A stretch of DNA of 22,196 nt from an uncultured Bacteroidales bacterium (lineage in GTDB: Bacteria; Bacteroidota; Bacteroidia; Bacteroidales; UBA932), in NCBI GenBank assembly GCA_934726455.1, contig CAKVDS010000043.1, positions 1 through 22,196 of the forward strand. Direction: 5' to 3'. Within the stretch, counting starts at the first letter, position 1. Each line of letters starts with the position of its first letter. Below are positions 14,399 to 21,759 of the stretch, piece by piece. The notes below the pieces were generated by a model that ran no database searches, was not told the DNA's origin, and saw only the letters and a program-made list of their open reading frames with translations. Position numbers and translations under genes: made by a program.

Positions 14399-14581
14399 TT
14401 ACTCAGCGTTCTTGACGATGATCTGACGGCCTCTGTAGTAACCGCACTCCGGGCATACACGATGATACATCACTGTAGCGCCGCAGTTAGGGCAGGTAGC
14501 AAGGGTAGGAACTGGAGCGAAGTCGTGGGTACGACGCTTGTCCCAGCGCTGCTATGAAAGTGTGTGTTTCGGATGTGCCAT
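14399..14581 (-). pseudogene. rpmF: 50S ribosomal protein L32 (bL32) gene with in-frame amber codon
   Basis: The minus strand from ATG (14581-14579) to TAA (14401-14399) encodes 60 residues of clear bL32: MAHPKHTLS, then a TAG at codon 10 (14552-14554), then QRWDKRRTHD and a zinc ribbon with CPNC (30-33) and CPEC (43-46), ending RQIIVKNAE. In L32 proteins the interrupted position is usually lysine, so one A-to-T change (AAG to TAG) explains the stop. No ATG, GTG or TTG lies between the stop and the zinc ribbon to allow restart. TAG ends many genes in this window, so it is not recoded. The rest of the frame is intact, which points to a very recent mutation or a sequence error; a second rpmF copy elsewhere is also possible. 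It follows DUF177, its usual partner. Confidence 0.85.
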
Positions 14582-14600
14582 TTTTTATTCTTTTAAATAT

Positions 14601-15014
14601 TTATTCACTTAAGTACTTCGTAGTCTCGGCATTGCATTCTCCTTCCGCATGGACTCTCTGGAGAGGAAGTGAGGTGCAGACATAATCGTATATGTCCTGC
14701 CCTAAATCCAGCTCTCCGGATTCCGGAGTGTAGGATCCCTCAAAGGAGGTGTCCACCGGTATCACCAGATCCTCAAGGCATCTGTCGCAAGGTACGGTCA
14801 CGCTGCCGTGGATCTCGCAATCGGCCCGGACCGTAAGTCCCCCTCCGGAGACTCTTGCGGTCACGGTCAAGTCCGCGTCAAGGATTTCGGTGTTCCCGAA
14901 AGTTTCAAAGAACTCATGTCCGGCCTTCCACTCATATCGCTTCGGGCCGCTGCTCAAGTCGGGCAGACTGACTACAAAGGGTTGCAAAGTTAACAATTTT
15001 TTTACGATTATCAA
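14601..15014 (-). CDS. DUF177/YceD family protein
   Basis: This protein of up to 137 aa matches DUF177 (YceD), a family encoded next to rpmF in most bacteria and linked to 23S rRNA processing or large-subunit assembly. The conserved core is the DADLTVTARVSGGG and TVPCDRCLEDLVIPV region (about 46-88). Cysteines at 66, 76, 79, 113 and 127 could form a metal or disulfide site. The start is uncertain: the frame opens at a TTG (15014) overlapping the last bases of typA, and another TTG at 14996-14994 is possible. No ATG lies in frame before the conserved LQPFVVSLPDL segment. It stands 19 bases upstream of rpmF, consistent with joint expression. Confidence 0.82.
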   Translation of the reverse strand: MIIVKKLLTLQPFVVSLPDLSSGPKRYEWKAGHEFFETFGNTEILDADLTVTARVSGGGLTVRADCEIHGSVTVPCDRCLEDLVIPVDTSFEGSYTPESGELDLGQDIYDYVCTSLPLQRVHAEGECNAETTKYLSE

Positions 15015-16816
15015 TCTTCGTTGTCGCTATTTCTTTTTCTGGCGATAGGATCAAGCAAAATCTTGCGGATTCGCATGAAATGAGGGGTCACTTCCACGAG
15101 TTCGTCTTCTTGTATATACTCAAGGGCCTCCTCAAGAGAGAACTTGATGGCCGGCGGCAGGACGATCTTCTCGTCAGAGCCGGCGGCACGTACGTTGGTG
15201 AGTTTCTTGGTCTTGCAGATGTTTATGTTGAGGTCGCGCTCACGGGTATGTTCCCCGATGACCTCTCCAGCATAGATTTCGTCTCCCGGCTCAACGAAGA
15301 AACGGCCGCGGTCGAGAAGCTTGTTCATGGAGTAGGCTATGGCCTGACCGGTTTCGAGAGAGACAAGAGAGCCGTTGTTGCGGCGCTCGATCTCGCCTTT
15401 GAAAGGCTGGTATTCCTTGAAACGGTGGGCGACGATTGCTTCTCCCTGACTGGCTGTCAGCAGGTTGGAGCGGAGTCCCATCAGACCTCTGGTCGGGATT
15501 TCAAATTCAAGCAGGGTGCGGTCCCCGCGAGGTTCCATGTGTATGAGCGCGCCTTTCCGGCGGGTTGCGATCTCGATGGCTGCACCTACGAACTGCTCAG
15601 GCACTTCGATGGAGAGCTCTTCAATAGGCTCGCATCTCTGGCCTCCGATGGTCTTGTCCAAGACTTTAGGCTGACCTACCTGAAGTTCGAATCCCTCGCG
15701 GCGCATGGTCTCGATGAGCACCGACAGGTGCAGGACACCGCGTCCGTATACTATGAACGAGTCGGCGGTAAGGCCCGGCTTTACGCGCAGCGCCAGATTC
15801 TTTTCGAGTTCTTTTTCGAGCCTTTCTTTGAGGTGCCTTGATGTCACGAACTTGCCGTCCCTTCCGAAGAACGGGGAATTGTTGATGGTGAAGAGCATGC
15901 TCATCGTAGGCTCGTCGATGGCGATAGGGGCGAGCGCTTCCGGGTGCTCGAAATCCGCTATGGTGTCGCCGATTTCGAAGCCGTCAAGGCCTACAACGGC
16001 GCAGATGTCCCCGCAGTGCACTTCGTCCACATTGGTCTTGCCGAGGCCTTCGAATACCATGAGCTGCTTGATTTTCTGCTTCTGCACCACGTCATATCTT
16101 TTGCACAGGCTGATCGGCTGGCCGGTGTGCAGTGTTCCGCGTGAGACTCTTCCTATGGCGATGCGGCCTACGTAAGGGGAATACTCCAAGGAGGTTATGA
16201 GCATCTGCGGAGTGCCGTCCACCATCGGAGGGGCCGGAATCTCCTTGAGGATAGTGTCCAGCAGGGGAGTGATGTCCGTGGTCGGTTTCTTCCAGTCGAG
16301 TGACATCCAACCCTGCTTCGCGGAGCCGTAGACTGTGGCGAAGTCGAGCTGGTCGTCGGTCGCGTTGAGGTTGCACATCAAGTCGAAAACCTCTTCCTGC
16401 ACTTCGTCGGGGCGGCAGTTCGGCTTGTCAACCTTGTTGATGACTACGATCGGCTTTTTGCCAAGCTGGAGGGCTTTCTGCAGCACGAAGCGGGTCTGCG
16501 GCATGCATCCCTCAAATGCGTCCACGAGCAGCAGCACGCCGTCCGACATGTTGAGTACGCGTTCCACCTCTCCACCGAAGTCACTATGCCCCGGAGTGTC
16601 TATGATGTTGATTTTTACGCCTTTGTATGTGACTGACACATTCTTGGCGAGGATTGTGATGCCACGCTCGCGCTCAAGGTCATTGTTGTCCAGAATCAGT
16701 TGTCCGAGGTTTTCGGGCTGGCGTACAAGGTTCGCCTGATAAATCATTCTGTCAACGAGGGTTGTCTTGCCGTGGTCGACGTGGGCGATAATTGCGATAT
16801 TTCGTATTTCCTGCAT
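15011..16816 (-). CDS. typA: Ribosome-associated GTPase TypA/BipA
   Basis: TypA is an EF-G-like translational GTPase that binds the 70S ribosome and aids large-subunit biogenesis and stress or cold adaptation. The 601-aa length is typical. The G domain has AHVDHGKT (11-18), the switch segment RERGITI (50-56), DTPGH (73-77) and NKVD (127-130). An OB-like domain II covers about 200-290, EF-G-like domains III and V follow, and the C-terminal BipA-specific domain is at about 480-600. It is transcribed from a good TAnnTTTG promoter on the minus strand, with about 30 bases of leader, and leads the typA-DUF177-rpmF operon. Its end overlaps the possible TTG start of DUF177. Confidence 0.97.
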   Translation of the reverse strand: MQEIRNIAIIAHVDHGKTTLVDRMIYQANLVRQPENLGQLILDNNDLERERGITILAKNVSVTYKGVKINIIDTPGHSDFGGEVERVLNMSDGVLLLVDAFEGCMPQTRFVLQKALQLGKKPIVVINKVDKPNCRPDEVQEEVFDLMCNLNATDDQLDFATVYGSAKQGWMSLDWKKPTTDITPLLDTILKEIPAPPMVDGTPQMLITSLEYSPYVGRIAIGRVSRGTLHTGQPISLCKRYDVVQKQKIKQLMVFEGLGKTNVDEVHCGDICAVVGLDGFEIGDTIADFEHPEALAPIAIDEPTMSMLFTINNSPFFGRDGKFVTSRHLKERLEKELEKNLALRVKPGLTADSFIVYGRGVLHLSVLIETMRREGFELQVGQPKVLDKTIGGQRCEPIEELSIEVPEQFVGAAIEIATRRKGALIHMEPRGDRTLLEFEIPTRGLMGLRSNLLTASQGEAIVAHRFKEYQPFKGEIERRNNGSLVSLETGQAIAYSMNKLLDRGRFFVEPGDEIYAGEVIGEHTRERDLNINICKTKKLTNVRAAGSDEKIVLPPAIKFSLEEALEYIQEDELVEVTPHFMRIRKILLDPIARKRNSDNED

Positions 16817-16848
16817 AATTCTCTGATGCTACAGCTTGTATAAACGCG

Positions 16849-16856
16849 CAAAGTTA
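16849..16856 (-). promoter_or_regulatory. Bacteroidota -7 element for typA
   Basis: The minus strand reads TAACTTTG followed by CG, a perfect TAnnTTTG match, 32 bases before the typA ATG at 16816. It is divergent from the element at 16893. Confidence 0.65.
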
Positions 16857-16892
16857 CGGATTTCTTTAAAAAATCATAATCCAAATAATTGT

Positions 16893-16900
16893 TATCTTTG
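16893..16900 (+). promoter_or_regulatory. Bacteroidota -7 element for the lipoprotein operon
   Basis: TATCTTTG, the same octamer as before ftsY, ends six bases before the ATG at 16907. The transcript should be nearly leaderless. Confidence 0.65.
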
Positions 16901-16906
16901 TAAGAT

Positions 16907-18178
16907 ATGTGCAAAAAATGTCTCATATCCGTATGTCTGCTGCTTGCCGGGCTCTTTACTGCTTGCAGCGGGACGGACGGTGAAGGGCGGGGGCCTGAAG
17001 ATCTTCCGGATCTGCTGCAGGCTGTCCCGTCAGATGCGCTTGCTGTCTGCTGCGTTTCGGAGAGCTCTGACGCCCTTGCACGGCTGGATTCCACCGACAG
17101 GCTTCGCAGTCTGGATCTCAATGCGTTCCGCTCCAGTCCGGCGGTGCTTTCGATGAGTTATAACGGTTCGCTTGTCCCGTCTTTGACCATAGGGACCGGG
17201 CACCGGGATTCTTCCAGGGCTGTCACTTCGGCACTTTCTCAGGCCCGGCGGAGCGGGATCTATGCCGCATATTTCGCTCCGGACAAGGCCTCGGAGCGGC
17301 AAGGCTTTCTGACATTGACAACATCCGAGTCCCAGATGGCCGCGCTTAAACGTCATATGGGCAACGGAAGTTCCGTGCTGGACGCTCCCGGCTTTCTTGA
17401 CGCTGCCGCTTTGACCAGAGGAGAGAATTTTATGGTTCTGCGCAATGCCGGGGCAAGATATTTTCTTCCGGGAGGATTTCTCGGCGGAGTTTTCCCGCGC
17501 CGGGCCCTTACTTCATTTTTGCACTCGGCTGCTGACTGGACGGTATTTGTCCCGGATGGCGGTGATGCTTGGCGGGTGAGCACGGTCCAGGGTGACTCTG
17601 ATGCGTATTTTGTCAATGTGATGGCATCTCTCCCTCTCAAGGGCAGCCGCCTTGGCGAGGTGCTTCCCGACAGCACGGATTTCGCCTTGTCCATTCCGCT
17701 TCCTCAGCCTCAGATGCGTGCGGCGTACGAGAGATATGTAGACGCCTCTGTCAAAATGACTCAGTATGAGCGTCGTCTGGCGGCTCTCAAGTCGGCTTCG
17801 GGCAAGGACCCTCTGAAATGGGAGCAGGAGATTGCTGCGACCGAAATCGCCCTTGTGCGTTGGGCCGGCAAGGAGGCCGTGCTGCTGCGCACGCAGAATG
17901 CCCCGCATCTGAAAGCTGTTGAAGACAATCCGTACAGGGGTTTTGTCCCGGCTCTCTATGGGGATGCGTTTACCCTTGCGGATGATTCGTGCCGTGCTGC
18001 CGTGTGCGGATGGTATGCCGTCGGGAGCAGGGAGGCTGTGGAAGAACTTGCAGGGCAGACAGAGATAAAGAAAGATAGCGGCTGGCCCCGGTGGGCCTGC
18101 CATTTTGTGTTATACAGTTCCGGGCGTTTTATGGTCTGGGACAAAAAAGGAATGAAAATATGGAATTCAAGTCGGTAA
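16907..18178 (+). CDS. Hypothetical lipoprotein, possibly DUF3352-like
   Basis: This 423-aa protein begins with a lipoprotein signal (MCKKCLISVCLLLAGLFTAC, with C20 the likely lipidated residue). The next segment, LPDLLQAVPSDALAVCCVSE, resembles the opening of DUF3352-type Bacteroidota proteins, but I am not sure of the family. The remainder is a soluble alpha/beta region with no catalytic motif that I can name and no further membrane segment; it ends FVLYSSGRFMVWDKKGMKIW. It is the first gene of a run, and its last 19 bases overlap the start of the acyl-CoA ligase, so the two are translationally linked. Function unknown. Confidence 0.75.
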   Translation: MCKKCLISVCLLLAGLFTACSGTDGEGRGPEDLPDLLQAVPSDALAVCCVSESSDALARLDSTDRLRSLDLNAFRSSPAVLSMSYNGSLVPSLTIGTGHRDSSRAVTSALSQARRSGIYAAYFAPDKASERQGFLTLTTSESQMAALKRHMGNGSSVLDAPGFLDAAALTRGENFMVLRNAGARYFLPGGFLGGVFPRRALTSFLHSAADWTVFVPDGGDAWRVSTVQGDSDAYFVNVMASLPLKGSRLGEVLPDSTDFALSIPLPQPQMRAAYERYVDASVKMTQYERRLAALKSASGKDPLKWEQEIAATEIALVRWAGKEAVLLRTQNAPHLKAVEDNPYRGFVPALYGDAFTLADDSCRAAVCGWYAVGSREAVEELAGQTEIKKDSGWPRWACHFVLYSSGRFMVWDKKGMKIWNSSR

Positions 18179-19818
18179 ATAAAATAATCGAGAAGAGCAT
18201 CAAGGAGAACTGGGACCGTGATGCGCTGTCCAACTATCAGGGAACCACGCTCAGATACCGGGATCTCGCGGAGCGTATACGCTATCTGCAGATTGCGTTC
18301 GAGCAGTGCGGTCTCAAGAAAGGCGATAAGGTGGCCTTGTGCTCCCGCAATCAGGCGAACTGGGGTGTATGCTTCCTTGCGTCAATGACTTATGGTGCGG
18401 TGCCTGTGCCGATTCTCCACGAGTTCAAGCCGGAGAACATCCACTATCTGGTCAACCATTCGGAGGCCAAGGTGTTCTTTGTGGACGAGGTGATCTGGGA
18501 GGGCCTTTCGGAGAGCGAGATGCCGGGGCTGGAGGTGATAGTGCAGATGAACACCCTCAATTTCATCTATTCCCGCAGTGCCAACTGCGTGGAGGTCAGA
18601 GAGAACCTTACCAAGACATTTCAGAGTCTTTATCCCGACGGCTTCAAGCCGGAGGATGTCAGTTATGTGGAAGACAAGCCGGATGAATTGGCGCTTATCA
18701 ATTACACCTCAGGCACTTCCGGCTTCTCCAAGGGTGTGATGATCCCGTACAGGGCGCTCTGGTGCAATATCTGGTTCGCGGCCAATGTGGCTGAGCCGCA
18801 GATGAACTGCGAGTCCGAGGTGGTGGCGATGTTGCCTTCCGCCCACATGTACGGTATGATGTTCGAATTCTTGTTCGAGATGACGATCGGTGCCCATGTG
18901 CATTTCCTGACGCGGACACCGAGCCCGAAGGTGATAATGAAGGCATTCTCCGAGATCCATCCGGATGTCATAATAGCCGTGCCGCTCATAATCGAAAAAC
19001 TCTACAAGAGCCAGATAAAGCCTGTGGTGGACCGCAACAAGGCTTTCATGAGGATACCTATCCTCGACCAGTTCGTCCTCAAGAAGATACGCAACGCCAT
19101 GATCGATGCTTTCGGCGGGCGCTTCGAGGAGGTGATCCTTGGCGGTGCCGCGTTCAATCCGGAGGTCGAGAAATTCATGCGCAAGATTCATTTCCCGTTC
19201 ACGGTGGGCTACGGGATGACAGAGTGCGCTCCGCTGATCACATACGCAAAATGGTGGAAGGCCCGCAGGGGCTCATGCGGCATGCCGATCAATGGCTGCC
19301 AGATCCGCATAGATTCCAGAAATCCGCACAAAGAGCCGGGCGAGGTGCAGGTCAAGGGCGACAACGTGTTCCTCGGCTACTACAAAAACAAGGAGGCGAC
19401 CCGTGCGGCGTTCACCAACGACAACTGGTTCAAGACCGGGGACATAGGAGTGATAGACAATGACGGGTATCTCTATCTGAGAGGCCGCTCCAAGTGCATG
19501 GTTCTCGGCCCGTCCGGCCAGAACATCTACCCGGAGGAACTTGAGGCCGTCATCAACAATGTGACTTATGTCATCGAGTCCCTGGTGGTCGAGGACAAGG
19601 GCGGACTTACGGCTCTGATATATCCTGATTATCATCAGGCCGAGATGGACGGCATGAGCGGCGAGGAGCTTGAGGCCAGACTTGTCGAGGGGCTTCCGGA
19701 AATCAACAAGCTGCTCCCTGCGTATGCGCAGATCCGCAAGATCGAGTTCATGCCTGAGGACTTTGAACGCACGCCGAAGAAGAGCATAAAACGCTATCTT
19801 TATCAAAGAAATAAATAA
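18160..19818 (+). CDS. AMP-binding acyl-CoA ligase (long-chain fatty acid-CoA ligase type)
   Basis: This 552-aa member of the ANL adenylate-forming family would activate a carboxylic acid, probably a fatty acid, with ATP and join it to CoA. It has A3 (YTSGTSGFSKG, 182-192), A5 (YGMTE, 351-355), A7 (TGD, 426-428) and A8 near 440. In the C-terminal A10 motif TPKKSIKR (538-545), the lysines flank the position where the catalytic lysine usually sits, which is S542 by eye. The ATG at 18160 was chosen over an upstream in-frame codon (18091) because it gives the usual N-terminus; it overlaps the previous gene by 19 bases. The stop codon overlaps the next start (TAATG). The substrate cannot be read from sequence. 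Confidence 0.88.
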   Translation: MEFKSVNKIIEKSIKENWDRDALSNYQGTTLRYRDLAERIRYLQIAFEQCGLKKGDKVALCSRNQANWGVCFLASMTYGAVPVPILHEFKPENIHYLVNHSEAKVFFVDEVIWEGLSESEMPGLEVIVQMNTLNFIYSRSANCVEVRENLTKTFQSLYPDGFKPEDVSYVEDKPDELALINYTSGTSGFSKGVMIPYRALWCNIWFAANVAEPQMNCESEVVAMLPSAHMYGMMFEFLFEMTIGAHVHFLTRTPSPKVIMKAFSEIHPDVIIAVPLIIEKLYKSQIKPVVDRNKAFMRIPILDQFVLKKIRNAMIDAFGGRFEEVILGGAAFNPEVEKFMRKIHFPFTVGYGMTECAPLITYAKWWKARRGSCGMPINGCQIRIDSRNPHKEPGEVQVKGDNVFLGYYKNKEATRAAFTNDNWFKTGDIGVIDNDGYLYLRGRSKCMVLGPSGQNIYPEELEAVINNVTYVIESLVVEDKGGLTALIYPDYHQAEMDGMSGEELEARLVEGLPEINKLLPAYAQIRKIEFMPEDFERTPKKSIKRYLYQRNK

Positions 19819-20222
19819 TGAACAAGTTTGACGAAAAATACATAGAGATGGCCGCGATCTGGGCCGGCAACTCTTACTGCAAGCGCCGTCAGGTCGGGGC
19901 TCTGCTCGTAAAGGACAGGATGATCATATCTGACGGCTATAACGGTACGCCGTCCGGATTTGAGAATATCTGTGAGGATGAGAACGGCATCACGAAGCCT
20001 TATGTCCTGCATGCCGAGGCCAATGCCATCACGAAGGTTGCCAAGTCCGGCAACAGTTCCGACGGGGCTACGCTCTATGTCACGGCGTCCCCTTGTATAG
20101 AATGCTCAAAACTCATCATCCAGGCCGGGATAAAGAGGGTTGTCTACAAAGACGAGTACAGGCTCACGGACGGGGTGGAACTTCTCCGCAAGGCCGGAGT
20201 GGAAGTTGAAAAAGTGGATTGA
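19818..20222 (+). CDS. dCMP deaminase (ComEB-like)
   Basis: This 134-aa zinc enzyme converts dCMP to dUMP, feeding dTMP synthesis. The catalytic zinc motif is HAEANAI (H65, E67) with PCIEC (C93, C96). The N-terminal VGALLVKDRMIISDGYNGTPSGF block (26-48) is typical of dCMP deaminases rather than cytidine deaminases or RNA editors. It starts in the stop codon of the acyl-CoA ligase and is followed four bases after its stop by the S41 protease, so this is a tightly packed operon of functionally unrelated genes. Confidence 0.93.
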   Translation: MNKFDEKYIEMAAIWAGNSYCKRRQVGALLVKDRMIISDGYNGTPSGFENICEDENGITKPYVLHAEANAITKVAKSGNSSDGATLYVTASPCIECSKLIIQAGIKRVVYKDEYRLTDGVELLRKAGVEVEKVD

Positions 20223-20226
20223 GAAA

Positions 20227-21753
20227 ATGAAGAACGCATCATCTATAATCATAGCCTTGCTTGGAATAGGTGTCGGAGTGCTCAGTGTGCTGACGGTGCA
20301 GAGCATTTCGAGACGGTCTCATCGTCTGGATGCAGGCGGTGCGGACTGGAGGAAAGTGAACTTGGTGCTCAAATGCATAGACGAGAATTATGTAGACAGC
20401 ATCGACCATAAGAAAGTGACGGACGAGGTGGCCGCAGCGGCCCTTTCGGCACTTGATCCGCATTCGGTATATATGCTGCCTCAGACACTTGAGTCGACAG
20501 AAGAGAGCCTTGCGGGTAATTTTGACGGTATCGGGATACAGTTCAATGTGCCTAACGACACGGCCGTGGTGATAGAGGTGATCCCGGGCGGGCCGTCCGA
20601 GAAGATAGGACTCCGTCCAGGGGACCGGCTTCTGAAAGTGGATTCAACCAATATAGCCGGAGTGAAGTTCCCGCAGGACAGCATGGTCCGCCGCATCAAG
20701 GGCAAGGCCGGTTCAAAGGTCAAGGTCACTGTCCGCAGGGGTGGGGAAGACATTCCGTTCGAGATAACCAGAGACAAGATCCCGACGCACTCGGTGGATG
20801 CCGCCTTCATGGTGGACGATACCACAGGGTATCTGAGGCTCTCCAAGTTTTCACGCACATCCGACACTGAGGTCACCAGATCCGCACTCGGCCTGCTCTC
20901 TTCGGGCATGAAGAGTCTCGTGCTGGATCTGAGGGACAACTCCGGCGGTTTTCTCGATCAGGCGCTGAGCCTTTCCAACATGTTCCTGCATAAGGATGAA
21001 CAGATCGTATATATGCAGGGGGCGCATCGCAAGCGACAGGATTTCAAAGCTGACGGGAACGGGTTCATGCAGGATATCGGGCTTAAACTTCTTATCAACG
21101 AAGGGACGGCATCTTCGAGCGAGATTCTCGCCGGCGCCCTTCAGGACAATGGCCGTGCGCTCATCGTGGGACGCCGCTCTTTCGGCAAAGGACTTGTGCA
21201 GGAACCTTTCTATTTCAACGACGGTTCCGGCATGCGCATCACTGTGGCGCGCTTCTACACGCCTTCGGGCCGCTGCATACAGAAACCTTATTCAGAGGAC
21301 TATGATTATGAGATTTATCGTCGCTATGATGAGGGCGAGATGGTGACCGCCGACAGCATGAAAGTGGAGAACGGTGGCATTCTCCCGGATGTGTTCGTGC
21401 CGGCAGACACCACCCGCGCAGGACAGTTCTATGTGGCGTGCAGTCGCAAAGCCACTGCAATGCGCTTCGCTTCCGCGTTCTTCGATGAGCACAGCTCTGA
21501 ACTCTCATCCATCAGCGATTACCCAAGACTTCTTGAGTATCTGGACAGGGCCGTCACCGAGAAGCGTTTCCTGGATTTCGCGAAGAGCAAGGACGGGATC
21601 GCTCCAAAGCCAGGGGAGTGGGCTGTCGAGCGGCAGTATATAATGACTCAGGTGCGGGCTCTTGTAGGCCGGTACTCCAAACTTGGAGACAACGCCTACT
21701 ATCATCTTTTCCTTCAGACAGACAAGACTTTTCAGGCAGCGATGCGAAATTAG
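20227..21753 (+). CDS. S41 family C-terminal processing peptidase with PDZ domain
   Basis: This 508-aa protease of the CtpA/Prc type has an N-terminal membrane anchor (about 5-25), so it works in the periplasm. A PDZ domain (about 100-175, with GPSEKIGLRPGDRLL) recognises C-termini. The catalytic dyad is S296 in TASSSEI and K321 in GRRSFGKGLVQ, with Q325 at the conserved +4 position; the 25-residue Ser-Lys spacing matches E. coli Prc. A C-terminal extension (about 400-508) is typical of Bacteroidota homologues. The ATG at 20227 was chosen over an upstream in-frame codon at 20140, which lies inside the deaminase gene, because it starts the membrane anchor directly. The antiporter gene begins six bases after its stop. 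Confidence 0.94.
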   Translation: MKNASSIIIALLGIGVGVLSVLTVQSISRRSHRLDAGGADWRKVNLVLKCIDENYVDSIDHKKVTDEVAAAALSALDPHSVYMLPQTLESTEESLAGNFDGIGIQFNVPNDTAVVIEVIPGGPSEKIGLRPGDRLLKVDSTNIAGVKFPQDSMVRRIKGKAGSKVKVTVRRGGEDIPFEITRDKIPTHSVDAAFMVDDTTGYLRLSKFSRTSDTEVTRSALGLLSSGMKSLVLDLRDNSGGFLDQALSLSNMFLHKDEQIVYMQGAHRKRQDFKADGNGFMQDIGLKLLINEGTASSSEILAGALQDNGRALIVGRRSFGKGLVQEPFYFNDGSGMRITVARFYTPSGRCIQKPYSEDYDYEIYRRYDEGEMVTADSMKVENGGILPDVFVPADTTRAGQFYVACSRKATAMRFASAFFDEHSSELSSISDYPRLLEYLDRAVTEKRFLDFAKSKDGIAPKPGEWAVERQYIMTQVRALVGRYSKLGDNAYYHLFLQTDKTFQAAMRN

Positions 21754-21759
21754 ACCATT

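Noticed and set aside
14552..14554. TAG in rpmF as programmed recoding or an amino-acid codon
   Set aside because: Many genes in the window end in TAG, and no downstream structure or pyrrolysine or selenocysteine genes were seen; mutation or sequence error is simpler.
14996..15005. TAACTTTG on the minus strand just inside DUF177, resembling a promoter
   Set aside because: It overlaps the likely first codons of DUF177, whose conserved sequence follows immediately; a transcript from it would lack a sensible start codon, so it is probably coincidental.
15080..15841. 253-codon plus-strand frame inside typA
   Set aside because: It is antisense to a complete TypA with all GTPase motifs; no domain or ribosome binding site supports it.
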